This document shows, piece by piece, positions 1-10,140 of a stretch of 64,000 bases of DNA. The DNA comes from Phaeodactylum tricornutum CCAP 1055/1 (Eukaryota > Bacillariophyta > Bacillariophyceae > Surirellales > Neidiaceae). The notes beneath the pieces are model-generated. The model did no database searches and was not told the origin of the DNA. It worked only from the letters and a program-made list of their open reading frames with translations. The translations under genes were made by a program, and so were the position numbers. The stretch spans positions 697,667-761,666 of the forward strand of contig NC_011669.1 of NCBI RefSeq assembly GCF_000150955.2, given 5' to 3'. Every line of letters starts with the position of its first letter. The first letter of the stretch is position 1.

Positions 1-1
1 T

Positions 2-687
2 TATGGGCACCAACAACGCCCCCGGATTCGGCCAAGAGCCACGGCCAAACCACCAGAGAGCGCGCAGGAAGAGTCCAAAAACACGAAAGAAGTCGATTTA
101 TTGACGAAAGCTTCCTGGTATGGAGTCGAAGTCTTTGGAAAGGTATTTGGGTCCAAACGCGACTCGTCCACGTACGCATATTCGCTCGAACAACCTCCAA
201 GTTCTGTGGAAGAAACAAAAGCACGCCTGCAGGCAGACAACAATCGCGAATACTTTTTGTCGGGGGAAGTGGACAAATGCATCTACGATGATCAGTGCGT
301 GTTTGCAGACCCTTTTGTGTCGTTCAAAGGCCGGGATCGCTTCGTTGAAAATCTTGTGAACCTTGGTTCGTTTGTAACCAAATACAGTGCAAAACCACTG
401 AGTTACTACGAAGAGGACGAAGCGGTTGTGACCAAATTTATGGTCAAACTTGAGTTGAATCTACCTTGGAAGCCTGTGCTAGCATGGCCGTGGGGTGTGC
501 GGTGTGTAATTGATCGAGACACCAACCTCATCACACTGCATGAAGAGTCCTGGGATATAGCGGCGTGGGAAGTAAGTTTCCATCATGTTTGCTGTAACTT
601 TCCCGAAAAATATTGTTCCTTTCTCTCACTTGGCAATTTGTACAGGGCGTCAAGCAGATCTTCCGAAAGCCAAAGACTAGTGTATAA
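2..687 (+). CDS. DUF2358-like (SnoaL/NTF2-fold) protein, 5' partial
   Basis: The frame is open to the left edge of the window, so the true start lies outside it. Exon 1 ends at 571 and a 74-bp intron (572-645, GTAAGT...TACAG) joins it to a short last exon, 646-687. Splicing ends the protein in a basic tail instead of reading into the intron. The body contains DDQCVFADPFVSFKGRDRF, followed by a Trp-rich segment with LNLPWKP and WPWGVRCVIDRD. That is the pattern of plant and algal DUF2358 proteins, which have an NTF2/SnoaL-like fold. No catalytic role is established for the family. The stop lies 12 bp from the end of the convergent nitroreductase-like gene. Confidence 0.7.
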
Positions 688-698
688 AAAGATTGTGG

Positions 699-1676
699 CT
701 AGTGTTCTGGTACTACTCTCACGCTGTGCTCGCCAAAATTCTCACAAAAAATAACGTCTTCCATTGGATACCTACGCTCAGCTAACTTTTGTGCTGATGA
801 ATCATTTACGAGTGCTTTTCCCGTGCTGACAATAAGGGGAATTGCGTATCGACTTGGTATGCTCAAGCCTCGTCGAATCTTTCCCGCATTGATTCCTTCC
901 ATAGGAATCGTAGCGAGTCCTCTTGCCGTACATCCAAGCATATATGTCATCGCTACCAACGTGGCTTGTTTTGAGGCCCATGTCTCCGCGTTCGCCAGAC
1001 TTGGAAGTGGATACTGGAATAGCAAGGTTGAGAATATATTCATCAATGACAGGGCGGTTCGTACGAGGAATGAGACAGGTGAAGCCAACAAACGGGGCAA
1101 AGGATAACCCGAAGAAAAAAGAGTAATATAGAATTGCGTCACCAATAAATACTTGCGAGTGAAAGGACGATCAGATTTGTTTGATATGAATTTTCGATAG
1201 TAACGTAGCGTTCGAAAGACCTGCCGATCGGCCAAAAACACGGCCGTGCAGTCAGCGTCGAGGACTCGTCGGACATTCGGACCTAGGCACCCCTTTGACA
1301 GAGCTGCCTTTTGCTCTGGTGTTGTCACGAGAACAACTTTGTAGGGCTGCGTGTTAAATGCCGATGGGGCAAACCTTGCTATCTCCAAGCATTGGAGGGA
1401 TTGTTCTACGACAGCGGGATCAGGGAACGAGGCTACTAGAGCATCGCGTCCTTTCCGATCAAATCGTTGAAACGATTTACAGGCATTTCGTTCGCGAACA
1501 ATAGAGTCAAAAATACTACCTCGGTCCTTCGAAGAGAGGGAGGCATCTTCATCGAAACCGGCATCATATAGTTGCATCTGTTGTCGCCGAAATAAAAGAG
1601 AAGTATACGAGGCCGCATTTGCAAAAAGAATCAAATATAGCGTGGTTCGAAGCAACCAGTTCTCGAAGCCTCTCAT
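699..1676 (-). CDS. nitroreductase-family protein with N-terminal signal/anchor
   Basis: A single open frame of 325 residues. Residues 1-25 form a hydrophobic leader, suggesting entry to the secretory or plastid route. From about residue 60 it resembles FMN-dependent nitroreductases: an RNACKSFQRF-type start of domain, then ARFAPSAFNTQPYKVVLVT, the conserved R-x-x-PSA-x-N-x-QP phosphate/FMN-binding segment. The C-terminal half holds AMTYMLGCTARGLATIPMEG, where the family keeps its second FMN-contact region. Between these (about 175-225) is an unusual hydrophobic insertion that could sit in or on a membrane. The substrate cannot be inferred. The gene converges on the DUF2358-like gene with a 12-bp gap, so the two 3' UTRs must overlap. 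Confidence 0.75.
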   Translation of the reverse strand: MRGFENWLLRTTLYLILFANAASYTSLLFRRQQMQLYDAGFDEDASLSSKDRGSIFDSIVRERNACKSFQRFDRKGRDALVASFPDPAVVEQSLQCLEIARFAPSAFNTQPYKVVLVTTPEQKAALSKGCLGPNVRRVLDADCTAVFLADRQVFRTLRYYRKFISNKSDRPFTRKYLLVTQFYITLFSSGYPLPRLLASPVSFLVRTALSLMNIFSTLLFQYPLPSLANAETWASKQATLVAMTYMLGCTARGLATIPMEGINAGKIRRGLSIPSRYAIPLIVSTGKALVNDSSAQKLAERRYPMEDVIFCENFGEHSVRVVPEH

Positions 1677-2264
1677 TGGAGCAAGCTTTCTTTTAGAGGA
1701 ATCTAGGCAAAGTGCTAGTGGTTGTACAATGGACCTTTACAACGGAGCTCGATTCTGGGTACTATTAAGTGTCCGCTTGGTCAAGCGTCGGGGGTGATGG
1801 CTCTTCCGATTTGTGGTTAGGGGTTTGTAATTTTTGCCAGTTTTGCATATATAACGAACTGGAAGGCGTTTTTTGTTTACAGAAAGTTACAGTTGAAAAT
1901 GTAAAAAATACAAACAGATATGTAGATGGCCCGAAAAGAATGTTGCCACCTACTTCATGGCAAATTATAACAAACATGCATATTTCATTTCTGCGCTGCT
2001 TTTCCCCGTCTGTAAAGAGTGCCATAGATGTCTGATAATGGACAAAAGTTACCTTTCCATAATAATCAAATTATTGGAAGCAGTAGCTTTCGTCGAACTG
2101 TCGCTAATTTCCAAACAAGGAAAGAAAAGGCGTGTGACTGTGAAGCGCATCCATCTGAACATAATAATTTGATATACATTAACGCAACGTGGGCAAGTTC
2201 TTAAGCCTCCGACAGCTGGGCTTTTCATGCATGGCAGTCGCAATCAAATTAGCAGTGCCCATTG
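1677..2264. other. intergenic, no gene seen
   Basis: Upstream region of the nitroreductase-like gene and downstream region of the inhibitor-2 gene. It is A/T-rich and holds only short overlapping open frames on both strands with no recognisable protein. Confidence 0.6.
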
Positions 2265-2860
2265 CTAGCTCTCCTCGTCCGTTACGTCCTCATCCGCTTT
2301 CTCGTCCGTGTTTTCCTGACGGTATTTTCGTACCAACTCCATCTCATTGTAGTGGCGTTTTCGATGCTCCTCAAACTCCATCCTGTGCATTTCTTTTTTG
2401 TGCTCCTCTTCCACATCGGAATGATCCGTCTCGGCGTGCGATGAGGGTGAACTAGGATAGGCGTCCCGAACTGCAGCTACACTATCAAGCTTGGTTTGCA
2501 ATACATCCCAACTGAGAACTTGTTTCTGCCCAGCCGGAGATTTGCAACGACGTGAGTCGTCAGATTCGGCACCCGAGTCGTAGTGTGTATAGGGGGTATT
2601 CGGTTCGTCGATCTTCATGCGCGTACCGCGTAACTGGTCATGCTCTTCGATAACTTCTTCGTCCCACTTTAAGTGCTTTTTCTTAGATGCTTTGTATCTT
2701 TTCGGTTCTTTGATCAACGCTGGTTTGACTTGCTTCAAATCATCTTCGGACCGCGAGGGAACGTTTTCATTGCTGTCGACAGCACTAGGTTCCTGATCAT
2801 CGATGTCCATGTTTCTATCTGAATCGAAATGCGTATCTTTGGTCTCACCGTTGATTTTAT
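2265..2860 (-). CDS. protein phosphatase 1 inhibitor-2 (IPP-2/GLC8 family), 5' exon unresolved
   Basis: The protein carries the family landmarks. A lysine-rich stretch leads to KHLKWDEEVIEEHDQLRGTR and MKIDEPNTPYTHYDSG, the central inhibitor-2 box. Near the C terminus HYNEMELVRKYRQ matches the conserved H-Y-N-E helix that blocks the PP1 active site. The TPYTHYD segment corresponds to the region holding the GSK3-type threonine. Inhibitor-2 binds and regulates the PP1 catalytic subunit in nucleus and cytoplasm. A good acceptor (pyrimidine tract then ACAG) lies just upstream of 2860, so this is probably the last exon. The frame stays open to an ATG at 3089, but that upstream part does not look like the family and the usual KGILK motif is not visible. 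The first exon is therefore unresolved. Confidence 0.75.
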
Positions 2861-3319
2861 CTGTAAACAATGAAAAAAAAACAAATGGAAAGGATATCAA
2901 TTTTTTTGATTGTTCTCGTTCGAATAGATGTAAAAAGTTTCCTCTCGCTGGAGCTTCCTCGTTAGGATGTAAGGCATCACCACATCGAAGAAAACTACGA
3001 GGTGCCTGCACGAAAAACACACTGAGACAAGTATTGGATGGAAAATCCATTTTTTGGTCGTAGCTCGGCCAATGGTGAACCGTCTCCACGTGTCACTCTT
3101 TCATTGGCAAGGCATATACTAGTGAGACAAAAGATCCGTAAGGATAACAGACGGTAAACATGCGTGCGGCGATCTACTACTAGATGGACAGTCTCTTGTC
3201 GACGTGTGCGAAAAACCTCACAGCCAGGCTTTGGCATATAATGTCGCCGACCATGGCCTGGTAGATTACAAAGTAGTAGCGGTATCGTCATCATTAAGTC
3301 ACGCGTATTTGATCGGAAC

Positions 3320-5710
3320 ATGCAAGCTCCCCCTTTTTCTCCAAGTGGTGGCCCACCTACAGCCCCGCCGATAAAAAAACAGCGCGGAAGCAGTACGCCT
3401 CAGGGAGATAAATTGTCTCTGCAGGCCAATGATGCACTCTCGCGACGTAGAGCTGAACTGTCTCGACTTCAACAATTGCAGCAACAAGGTACCTCTGCAA
3501 CCACTCAGGCTTTGCTTAGTCGCGCTTTTAATACGACTGGAACCGCTCCGTCTTTCAAGCCCCACGGAGATCCTCCTACGAGTGTATTGCGCAGTACCAG
3601 TGCTGCTATGACCAGAGGAGCCCCTCCGATTCCCAAGGCCGAGCCCAACGGATCTGGACCTCGCCGGACAAGCGATATTTTCCCGACAGCCCCGAAATTG
3701 GTGTCGGAAGCTAAACCTCTACCGAAGGGTCCCCCGCCGACTGGTGCGACTCCTACAGCACGTCGTTTAGATGTTTCGTTTGCAGCTCGCGGGAAACCTC
3801 CTGCTACGGGACGGCCCAAGAGTGCACCTCCAAGTCGTCCCACCCCGCCAGCGGGTCCGCCTCCAAATCGAGTGTCTACCGTCCCTGTGACTCGGGGACA
3901 TATTGGTCGTCCTAACGCCGTCATTCCAAATGGTCCTCCTCCCCCTCCCGAGAAGAAAGCACCCCCTTCTGGCGCGCCGCCACCTTCGAAGCCTCCTCCC
4001 ACAGGAGCACCCCCAGCAATAGGTGCTCTACCGAAGTCGTCCGCTAACCTATCCGACGGCTTTAACGATGGCGACAACACACCACCAATAGCGAATAAAA
4101 AGACCATGCAAATGGATGCTGCGGTGAACTGGGATCAGCCAAAAAAGCCGCTGACTTTGTTTCCGAGTCAGGCCAACGTTCCGGCCAAAACTGAGATAAC
4201 GAAAAGTCCGCTTGCGCAAAGTCCGTACGCAACGAAACCTCCTGTAGTCTTTGGAAACAATGCACCGCCCCTACCTATTACGGAGACGCTGAAACATCCT
4301 GGTAGTGCTGGTAGGCCAACAACCCCTACCTCAGGAGCTATGGCGTCGTCTAATGCTGGTCAAACGCCATTCTACCCTAAGAATACGCAATCGAATGCAG
4401 GCGTAACTCCGTTTGCTAAAAATGAATCGACATCCGCGTCTACACCTTTTCCGAAAAGAGAGGAAGAGGTAGTAACACTTCCAAGCACAGCACACAAGGA
4501 TCAGTTTCATGATATACGGAGTATGGCAACCACTCCCTATAAATCTGCAAACTTGACAAGCGCTCTAGTTACTGATGCTAATGTTCAGGAGTCTCCGGAG
4601 CTGCGAATGCAAAAGGAATTGTTAAGTTCCGAAAAGGACAAGAAAAAAGCTTTCAACCAAGTTGCACTACTTGAGGATACAATTCGTGATCTCCAGGGCG
4701 GAAAACCGCTGGCCGATGATTTGACATATGTGGTACAGATTGCAAAAACCCATGGTGAAAAGGCGGCCTTGGAATACGCTCGTCAAAAGGTCAGCGGAAA
4801 AGAAGCAACTATACCAATCCTTTCTCCTATGCTTTATTCTCCAACTCGCAAGCGTACTGGGACACCTCACCCAAAGCGTCGTCATGAAGTTGTGGAAAGC
4901 TCTGATGCCAAGCCATTTTTAATGGAGGCGGTGGACTCACTCGCCTTCGAGTACGTTGAAGAGGGGCTTGCTACGATTACAATTCGTAGACCATACGGAT
5001 TCGCCGCGAACGAACAAAAGCTATGGTTTTCGAAAGGCGAGCTCAACAACAAAATGTACGAGAAATCATCAGATGTGCATATGCTGTCATCATTGGAAGT
5101 AGTCGCGACTATAGAAGCAGACAAGAGTCATCTGTTACTCTATGGTGTCGCGATGGCCCGGCACCAGAACGCAGCGGACGGAAGCTGGAAGAGTTTTGGC
5201 GATGTGGAAAAGACTGGTGCGACGCTGGGTGAAGTAACGTTTACAAACGCAGAAGGTCATATGGAAAGCTACTATCTCGATGAGATATACGAAGCCGCGC
5301 AAGCCGCACGAGAGCACTACTGCGGAAGTGTTGTTGCGACTGCTGAGGCCTTGCGAATGAAAGCATCACATAAATCGCCTTCAACGATCGCCGTAGCGAA
5401 GTCATCTGATAGCTCTGATGCTACCGAAAAGAGCCAAGGCTCATTGAAAACTGAGTCGAAGCCAAAAATGCCACCGGAAGATGAACCCAGCATTGTTGGA
5501 TCATTCATCAGCTTCTTTTTTTCCACACTTGCCAGTTTGCTCTGGTACACGTTTGTTCGTGTCCCACTAAATATCTTCGCTGCCGTAATCTATTTGTTGA
5601 TTGGAAGTATTGTACTGTCGCTGATGTACCTTTACATTGCCGAGGAACATGGCGTGGGGGTGAGGGATGCATCGATTCAGTACACATACAACAGCCCTGG
5701 TATTCTATAA
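3320..5710 (+). CDS. proline-rich protein with C-terminal membrane hairpin, function unknown
   Basis: A 796-residue intronless frame, not recognised as a known family. Residues 1-230 are rich in proline and low in complexity, with repeated PPP/GPPP/GAPP tracts like those that bind profilin, SH3 or WW domains. Residues 330-400 are Ser/Thr/Pro-rich. About 430-480 is a charged helical stretch (LRMQKELLSSEKDKKKAF) likely to form a coiled coil. About 530-690 is a compact, more conserved-looking domain with no name I can assign. At about 725-775 two closely spaced hydrophobic segments (SIVGSFISFFFSTLASLLW and NIFAAVIYLLIGSIVLSLMY) form a hairpin or tail anchor. The layout suggests a membrane-anchored scaffold facing the cytoplasm, which is inference. 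The gene is divergent from the inhibitor-2 gene. Confidence 0.75.
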   Translation: MQAPPFSPSGGPPTAPPIKKQRGSSTPQGDKLSLQANDALSRRRAELSRLQQLQQQGTSATTQALLSRAFNTTGTAPSFKPHGDPPTSVLRSTSAAMTRGAPPIPKAEPNGSGPRRTSDIFPTAPKLVSEAKPLPKGPPPTGATPTARRLDVSFAARGKPPATGRPKSAPPSRPTPPAGPPPNRVSTVPVTRGHIGRPNAVIPNGPPPPPEKKAPPSGAPPPSKPPPTGAPPAIGALPKSSANLSDGFNDGDNTPPIANKKTMQMDAAVNWDQPKKPLTLFPSQANVPAKTEITKSPLAQSPYATKPPVVFGNNAPPLPITETLKHPGSAGRPTTPTSGAMASSNAGQTPFYPKNTQSNAGVTPFAKNESTSASTPFPKREEEVVTLPSTAHKDQFHDIRSMATTPYKSANLTSALVTDANVQESPELRMQKELLSSEKDKKKAFNQVALLEDTIRDLQGGKPLADDLTYVVQIAKTHGEKAALEYARQKVSGKEATIPILSPMLYSPTRKRTGTPHPKRRHEVVESSDAKPFLMEAVDSLAFEYVEEGLATITIRRPYGFAANEQKLWFSKGELNNKMYEKSSDVHMLSSLEVVATIEADKSHLLLYGVAMARHQNAADGSWKSFGDVEKTGATLGEVTFTNAEGHMESYYLDEIYEAAQAAREHYCGSVVATAEALRMKASHKSPSTIAVAKSSDSSDATEKSQGSLKTESKPKMPPEDEPSIVGSFISFFFSTLASLLWYTFVRVPLNIFAAVIYLLIGSIVLSLMYLYIAEEHGVGVRDASIQYTYNSPGIL

Positions 5711-5828
5711 AGCTTGCAAAGGAAGAGCGACTACCTATTTTCTGGAAAGCTCTTACATTAATTAGGACAAGTACAAAGAAAGAATCTTTTTCGACGAGTA
5801 TCTACGACTGCTAACATCTTAGGATTCC

Positions 5829-6497
5829 TTAGAGTTCGTCTTTCGACGAAGGCCAAGCTTTGAATCTGTAAAAGTGATTGCAGTATCCAGAAGGGTTTTT
5901 ATCGAGGTACGCTTGGTGTTCCTCGTGAGCTGGGAAAAAGGGGTTGGTATCAACTATACTTGTCTCGACTTTGTTGGACCGGTAGTTACTAATTTTACCA
6001 GCATCCAGAAGGTCTTGCAGTTCCGCTTTGACCTTTTCCGCAATTCGTTTCTGAGGCTCGTCTTCGCAAAATATGGCCGAAGCGTATTGAGTACCAACAT
6101 CATTTCCTTGTGAGTTCAGAGTAGTGGGGTCGTGAAACTGGAAAAAGAAACGAATCAACGGCTCAAACGTTGTACTGGGATCTTTTAATTCGACCCAAAG
6201 AACCTCCACGTGGCCGGTCGCCCCGGAACAAACTTGGCGGTACGAGGGGTTTTCCATTGCGTTTGGATCGGGGCTCATGAAACCGACCTTGGCATTTTTA
6301 ATGGACCCGGGGTATTGCTTCTGAAAATCCTTTACAATAAACTTTTCAGTCCCCCAATAGCATCCTGAGGTTAATAATAAATACACAAGAACGCGGTCGC
6401 GTGAGTGATATCTTGGTGGTATTCACTTGTGCCATTGTGATAACTATCGTGATTACATACCAGCTCCCAGAGCAAGCTTGCTCGACAGCGCCACCAT
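5829..6497 (-). CDS. MSRA: peptide methionine sulfoxide reductase A
   Basis: Two exons, 6461-6497 and 5829-6364, with a 96-bp intron (GTATGT...CTCAG). The tiny 37-bp first exon supplies MVALSSKLALGA. The splice rebuilds the Gly of GCYWGTE, the active-site motif whose Cys attacks methionine-S-sulfoxide. Later landmarks are VGFMSPDPNAMENPSYRQVCSG, then GHVEVLWVELKDP and FFQFHDPTTLNSQGNDVGTQY, the usual MsrA order and spacing. The C-terminal FFPAHEEHQAYLDKNPSGYC matches the family's HQ-Y-L-K-NP-GYC end, with a Cys that could act as resolving residue. The product has 190 residues, normal for MsrA. There is no clear targeting peptide, so a cytosolic location is likely. It repairs oxidised methionine using thioredoxin. 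Confidence 0.93.
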
Positions 6498-6988
6498 TCT
6501 AGCAGGTTTACTTCAGATTCTGGTCTAATACTTTCCAAAGGATCAAATTTTCGAATATCCGGGAAATCTGACCTGTCTGACGCTGATGTGAACAGCGAGA
6601 TCTCTGTGCGGTAATATTCACAGTCAGCAAAACTTACATTAGCGCGGAGTGAGGAACTTGAACGAAACCCAGAGAAAGAACCATGGAATAGGGCTTCTTG
6701 ATTACTTACTATTCGTACGAGTCTACCTCGTTTGACGGACTATGTACGTACCTCGCTAGTTTTCGATCGAGGTCATGGGCTCCAAATCCGAGTTTCGGAC
6801 CATTCGTGTCGCGAAAAAGAAGCGAAACCCGCACGAGATGCCAAAGAGAAGCAAGACAGACGCTACCTTTCATCACGGCGTCATCCTCACTACAGCAAAA
6901 GAGCACATTACAATCCATTCCTACGCTGGTCAACAAATCAACCTCCCAGATTGCAATCGCGCAACCTGAAAAAATAAAAATACGAACT

Positions 6989-7830
6989 ATGGCCACCCGC
7001 TGTGCTTTTGAGAACTCGAACGAGATCGGCGTGTTTGCCGCGCTAACAAATGCATATTGCCTGACAGGTACGTTTTGTTGTGGTCTATTGACAACTGTAG
7101 AGTGCGTGAAGCATTTACATCTTGAAATGGTACATCTGACGCTTTTTGTCATCTTGAAGGGATTGGTGGATCCGAGAACTTTTACTCTGTCTTTGAAGCC
7201 GAATTGGCGGAACATATCCCCGTCATTCATGCTACGATTGGTGGCAACCGCTTTGTAGGACGCACAACTGTTGGAAATCGGAGAGGCATTCTGGTGCCAA
7301 ACACGACCACCGATCCGGAGTTGCAACACTTACGAAATTCTCTTCCGGATGCCGTTGTCGTTCAGCGTATAGAGGAGAGACTTTCAGCTTTGGGGAACAT
7401 AATCGCAACCAACGACCACGTGGCCTTGGTACACCCGGATACCGATCGTGAAACTGAAGACGTGATTGCGGATGTCTTGGGAGTGGAAGTTTTTCGTCAA
7501 ACTGTTGGGGGGCAGGCTCTGGTTGGATCCTACTCCAAATTCACGAACCAAGGTGGTATGGTCCATCCAAGAACCACGGTCGAAGATATAGAAGAGTTGT
7601 CCTCCCTGTTGCAAGTCCCGTTGGTAGCCGGTACCGTCAACCGCGGTTCCGATGTATTAGGAGGTGGTATGGTGGTGAACGACTGGGCTGCCTTCTGTGG
7701 ACTTGATACAACCGGTACCGAAATCTCGGTGATCGAGAGTATTTACAAGCTTTCCAATCGTGGTCAACAAAGTATGCAATCCGATATTGTCACGAATATG
7801 CGAAGTTCGCTCATCGATCAACTCTCGTAA
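6989..7830 (+). CDS. EIF6: eukaryotic translation initiation factor 6
   Basis: Two exons, 6989-7067 and 7160-7830, with a 92-bp intron. Splicing joins NAYCLTG to [15 protein letters not shown], exactly as in human and yeast eIF6 (TIF6). The 249-residue product follows the family end to end: [58 protein letters not shown], then [19 protein letters not shown] and [17 protein letters not shown]. eIF6 is a pentein-fold factor that binds the 60S subunit, aids its biogenesis and keeps it from joining the 40S subunit too early. It acts in nucleolus and cytoplasm. Start choice follows the conserved N terminus. Confidence 0.97.
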
Positions 7831-8292
7831 GATGGAGCGATTCGTTTTGACTATTGTTAATTTTCGACTAAGCATGCTGCAATACCCTTAAGCATTACGA
7901 ATTCCTATTTTATATTCACTCTCAGGTAGTTAGGTCCAGATACCTTGTTTCACAACGACACTTGGACGTACTCACATTTTTTTTAGGTCCAGATACCTTG
8001 TTTCACAACGACACTTGGACGTACTCAAATTTTTTTGGGAAAGTGTTGGTAGGTTGTTAAACCCGGAGGCAGTATGACAGCGTTTTCTTCGGAACCCAAT
8101 TTCTCCCCGACCCGCGTTCTGACATCTGGAGCAGGAGGGAAGTCAAGAATTCTCACAGTCCAGTCGGAACAAGTAAGAACAGCTCGATGATACTTTCAGC
8201 TTTGTTGAAATGGTTCGACAGCAAAGCACAGTGTACTCTGGCTTTGGCAAATATTTACTGGTAACAAATTTTGACCAGAACACATCGTGGCT
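7831..8292. other. intergenic between eIF6 and F-box gene
   Basis: Holds the 53-bp tandem duplication described separately. The rest is the 3' flank of eIF6 and the presumed promoter of the F-box gene; no other element is visible. Confidence 0.6.
7931..8036. repeat. 53-bp tandem duplication
   Basis: Two head-to-tail copies, 7931-7983 and 7984-8036. Each begins TAGGTCCAGATACCTTG and ends in a run of T. I see one clear substitution (CTCACA versus CTCAAA) and otherwise near identity, which points to a recent duplication. It lies about 100 bp downstream of the eIF6 stop. Confidence 0.9.
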
Positions 8293-9405
8293 ATGAACGC
8301 GTCTTTCGAGAACTTCCCGGCCGAATGTACTGCGCATGTGTTTTCCTTCTTGAACCTCCATGACATTCTTCGGCTAGGTTTGTGCTCTGTTGGGACGTTG
8401 AAAGAAACCCTGCCAACCATTTACACTCGTCGGCAGCAGATGAAACAACGATACGCTTATGCTCGGAATTGGAAAAATCTGGGCATCGAAACAAGCAAAC
8501 AAATAGGTCAGCTCGACAACGTCAAACTTCAGTGTACCAACACAGACTGGATTCCTATTCCCACCGTTGAAGAAAGAGTTGATCAACTTTTTAAATGCCT
8601 CTGCTCATCGCATCCGCAGTTTTCTCATGTATCGGAACTTCGACTTGATCTCCGAGTCAATTTTGAGGCTCAACTCACTCTCGTCTGTAAACAGACGAAG
8701 AAACTGGTATTTGAGGACATATTTATGTTGCTTCGTCGGCTCACGCGCAGTCCTCGACTTCATTCGGAGATTTTGGTTCATGCCATTCATTCGAACCCTC
8801 TTGACAAGGAAAGCGAGGACTCAAACTTGCTCAGTCACTATATAGGAGATGTGCTATCGGTCACCTACTTGATGAGTCAAAGCCATCTCCGCATTGTCGA
8901 AGGCGGGCCAACCAATGCCACGTTCCTGAAGAATCTACGTCGTCTTCCTAAGGGGGACTCATGCTATAGATCCTGGGTCTACATGCACAGCAGTATTCTA
9001 CTGTGCAAGTCTTTTTCTGATGAACAACGAAAGCGACTCGGCACTCCGGAATTCTCAGGACTATCCGAAATGATCCCTACTGATTTATACATCAATGATC
9101 TCTTCCTTTCCTCTGTCCTTACACTTGTCTTTAATGAATTTGGCCCACTAGGTCCTGCTTTTCGGGGACGCGATCTCGTCCGCCATGCCGACATCCCGGG
9201 CCGGGCTTTGTTCGCCTTCTGGATGGGCAATGAGCAAGGCGAGACGGCCACTAACGCGCTAGAATGGATGATGCTTGTGCACGAGCAATCGCGCAAAGCT
9301 CGACCCATGACGGTACGAGCACCGGTGGTACGCCTCTGTCGATTGGTAACAGAGCACACTCGTCCAACGGCCGTTACTTTTCCGAATATTGTCGTCATTG
9401 CGTAG
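8293..9405 (+). CDS. F-box protein
   Basis: A 370-residue intronless frame. The ATG at 8293 puts the F-box right at the N terminus: FPAECTAHVFSFLNLHDILR has the LP-x-E/V-x-F-L spacing, and LGLCSVGTLKETL completes the box. F-box proteins link substrates to SKP1-CUL1 ubiquitin ligases. The remaining 320 residues contain no leucine-rich, WD40 or Kelch repeats that I can see, so the substrate side is unknown. At about 110-140 there is a hydrophobic and basic helix (LRLDLRVNFEAQLTLVCKQT), and the C-terminal part (GRALFAFWMGNEQGETATN) looks globular. It is probably nuclear or cytosolic. Confidence 0.7.
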   Translation: MNASFENFPAECTAHVFSFLNLHDILRLGLCSVGTLKETLPTIYTRRQQMKQRYAYARNWKNLGIETSKQIGQLDNVKLQCTNTDWIPIPTVEERVDQLFKCLCSSHPQFSHVSELRLDLRVNFEAQLTLVCKQTKKLVFEDIFMLLRRLTRSPRLHSEILVHAIHSNPLDKESEDSNLLSHYIGDVLSVTYLMSQSHLRIVEGGPTNATFLKNLRRLPKGDSCYRSWVYMHSSILLCKSFSDEQRKRLGTPEFSGLSEMIPTDLYINDLFLSSVLTLVFNEFGPLGPAFRGRDLVRHADIPGRALFAFWMGNEQGETATNALEWMMLVHEQSRKARPMTVRAPVVRLCRLVTEHTRPTAVTFPNIVVIA

Positions 9406-9742
9406 AGGGAAATGGAACGAATCCAATACGAAGTCGATTGAACAGAAACGGAACTACTATTGGAATAATGACAATGCTGAGCTGTAAGTGTGATGTACAG
9501 CATGTAATACCCATGTTTAGAGTAAAAGATAAGATTAAGATTAATCATTAAAGGGTTTTATTGTAGTCTTGCCAGCTTTGCCATACAATACTGGAAAGAT
9601 TATATCATTGTGAACGAGGGTATTGACTCGTCAAAGACAAACCAACAGAAACAGTAACAAATTCGGTTTTACAGTTTACAGTATGGTAAATTGAAAATGT
9701 CGTGTGGAATTGATTTGCGTAGAAAATGTACCGAAATTCACG
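9406..9742. other. intergenic, no gene seen
   Basis: 3' flank of the F-box gene. It contains two copies of the TTACAGT motif (9669-9682) discussed in the findings and nothing else I can name. Confidence 0.5.
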
Positions 9743-10039
9743 TCAATTTGAATTCATATCAGACTTGCAGTTACATGCTATTTTCTGATCGTAGACGCCA
9801 TACACCCTGTTACTCCTTTCAATAGCACGTAAGGGTTGTCTACCGTCTTGTTGCTCTCTTTCTTTTCCAACGAAACAGATTGCGAGAGTCGAGCTATACA
9901 GATTCCTTAGGCGCAGAAAATCCTTGCTAAAGGGATCACTTCGCACAAAGTCTTGGTGACCTTCGGAAATCAGGTTCGCGTTGGCAAGCATTCGCGGAGT
10001 CAGATTGTTTGTTTTCCGCAATGACGGCGGCCGTATCAT
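9743..10039 (-). CDS. small hypothetical protein, uncertain
   Basis: A 98-residue open frame with an ATG at 10039, head-to-head with the gene starting at 10141 (101 bp between start codons). It begins MIRPPSLRKTNNLTPRMLAN and has no transmembrane segment, signal peptide or motif I recognise. It is listed because it fills a gene-sized slot opposite a real gene, in a region with no competing frame. It could equally be a chance frame in a shared promoter. Confidence 0.3.
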   Translation of the reverse strand: MIRPPSLRKTNNLTPRMLANANLISEGHQDFVRSDPFSKDFLRLRNLYSSTLAICFVGKEREQQDGRQPLRAIERSNRVYGVYDQKIACNCKSDMNSN

Positions 10040-10140
10040 GGTATGTTGGACAGATGGTGGAAGTCCAAGCGCGGACTTGGGCGGGGTAAGTAGGCGGTGT
10101 TCTTGAAACAGCTTCGAATTTTCAAGCGCGCCCTAAAACA

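Noticed and set aside
3505-4107. 200-codon minus-strand frame rich in Gly, Ala and Arg
   Set aside because: It is the antisense shadow of the proline-rich coding region, where CCN codons read as GGN on the other strand.
6709-7329. 206-codon minus-strand frame over the eIF6 start, and a 186-codon plus-strand frame at 6698
   Set aside because: Both overlap exon 1, the intron and exon 2 of eIF6, whose conserved protein fixes the real frame and splice sites.
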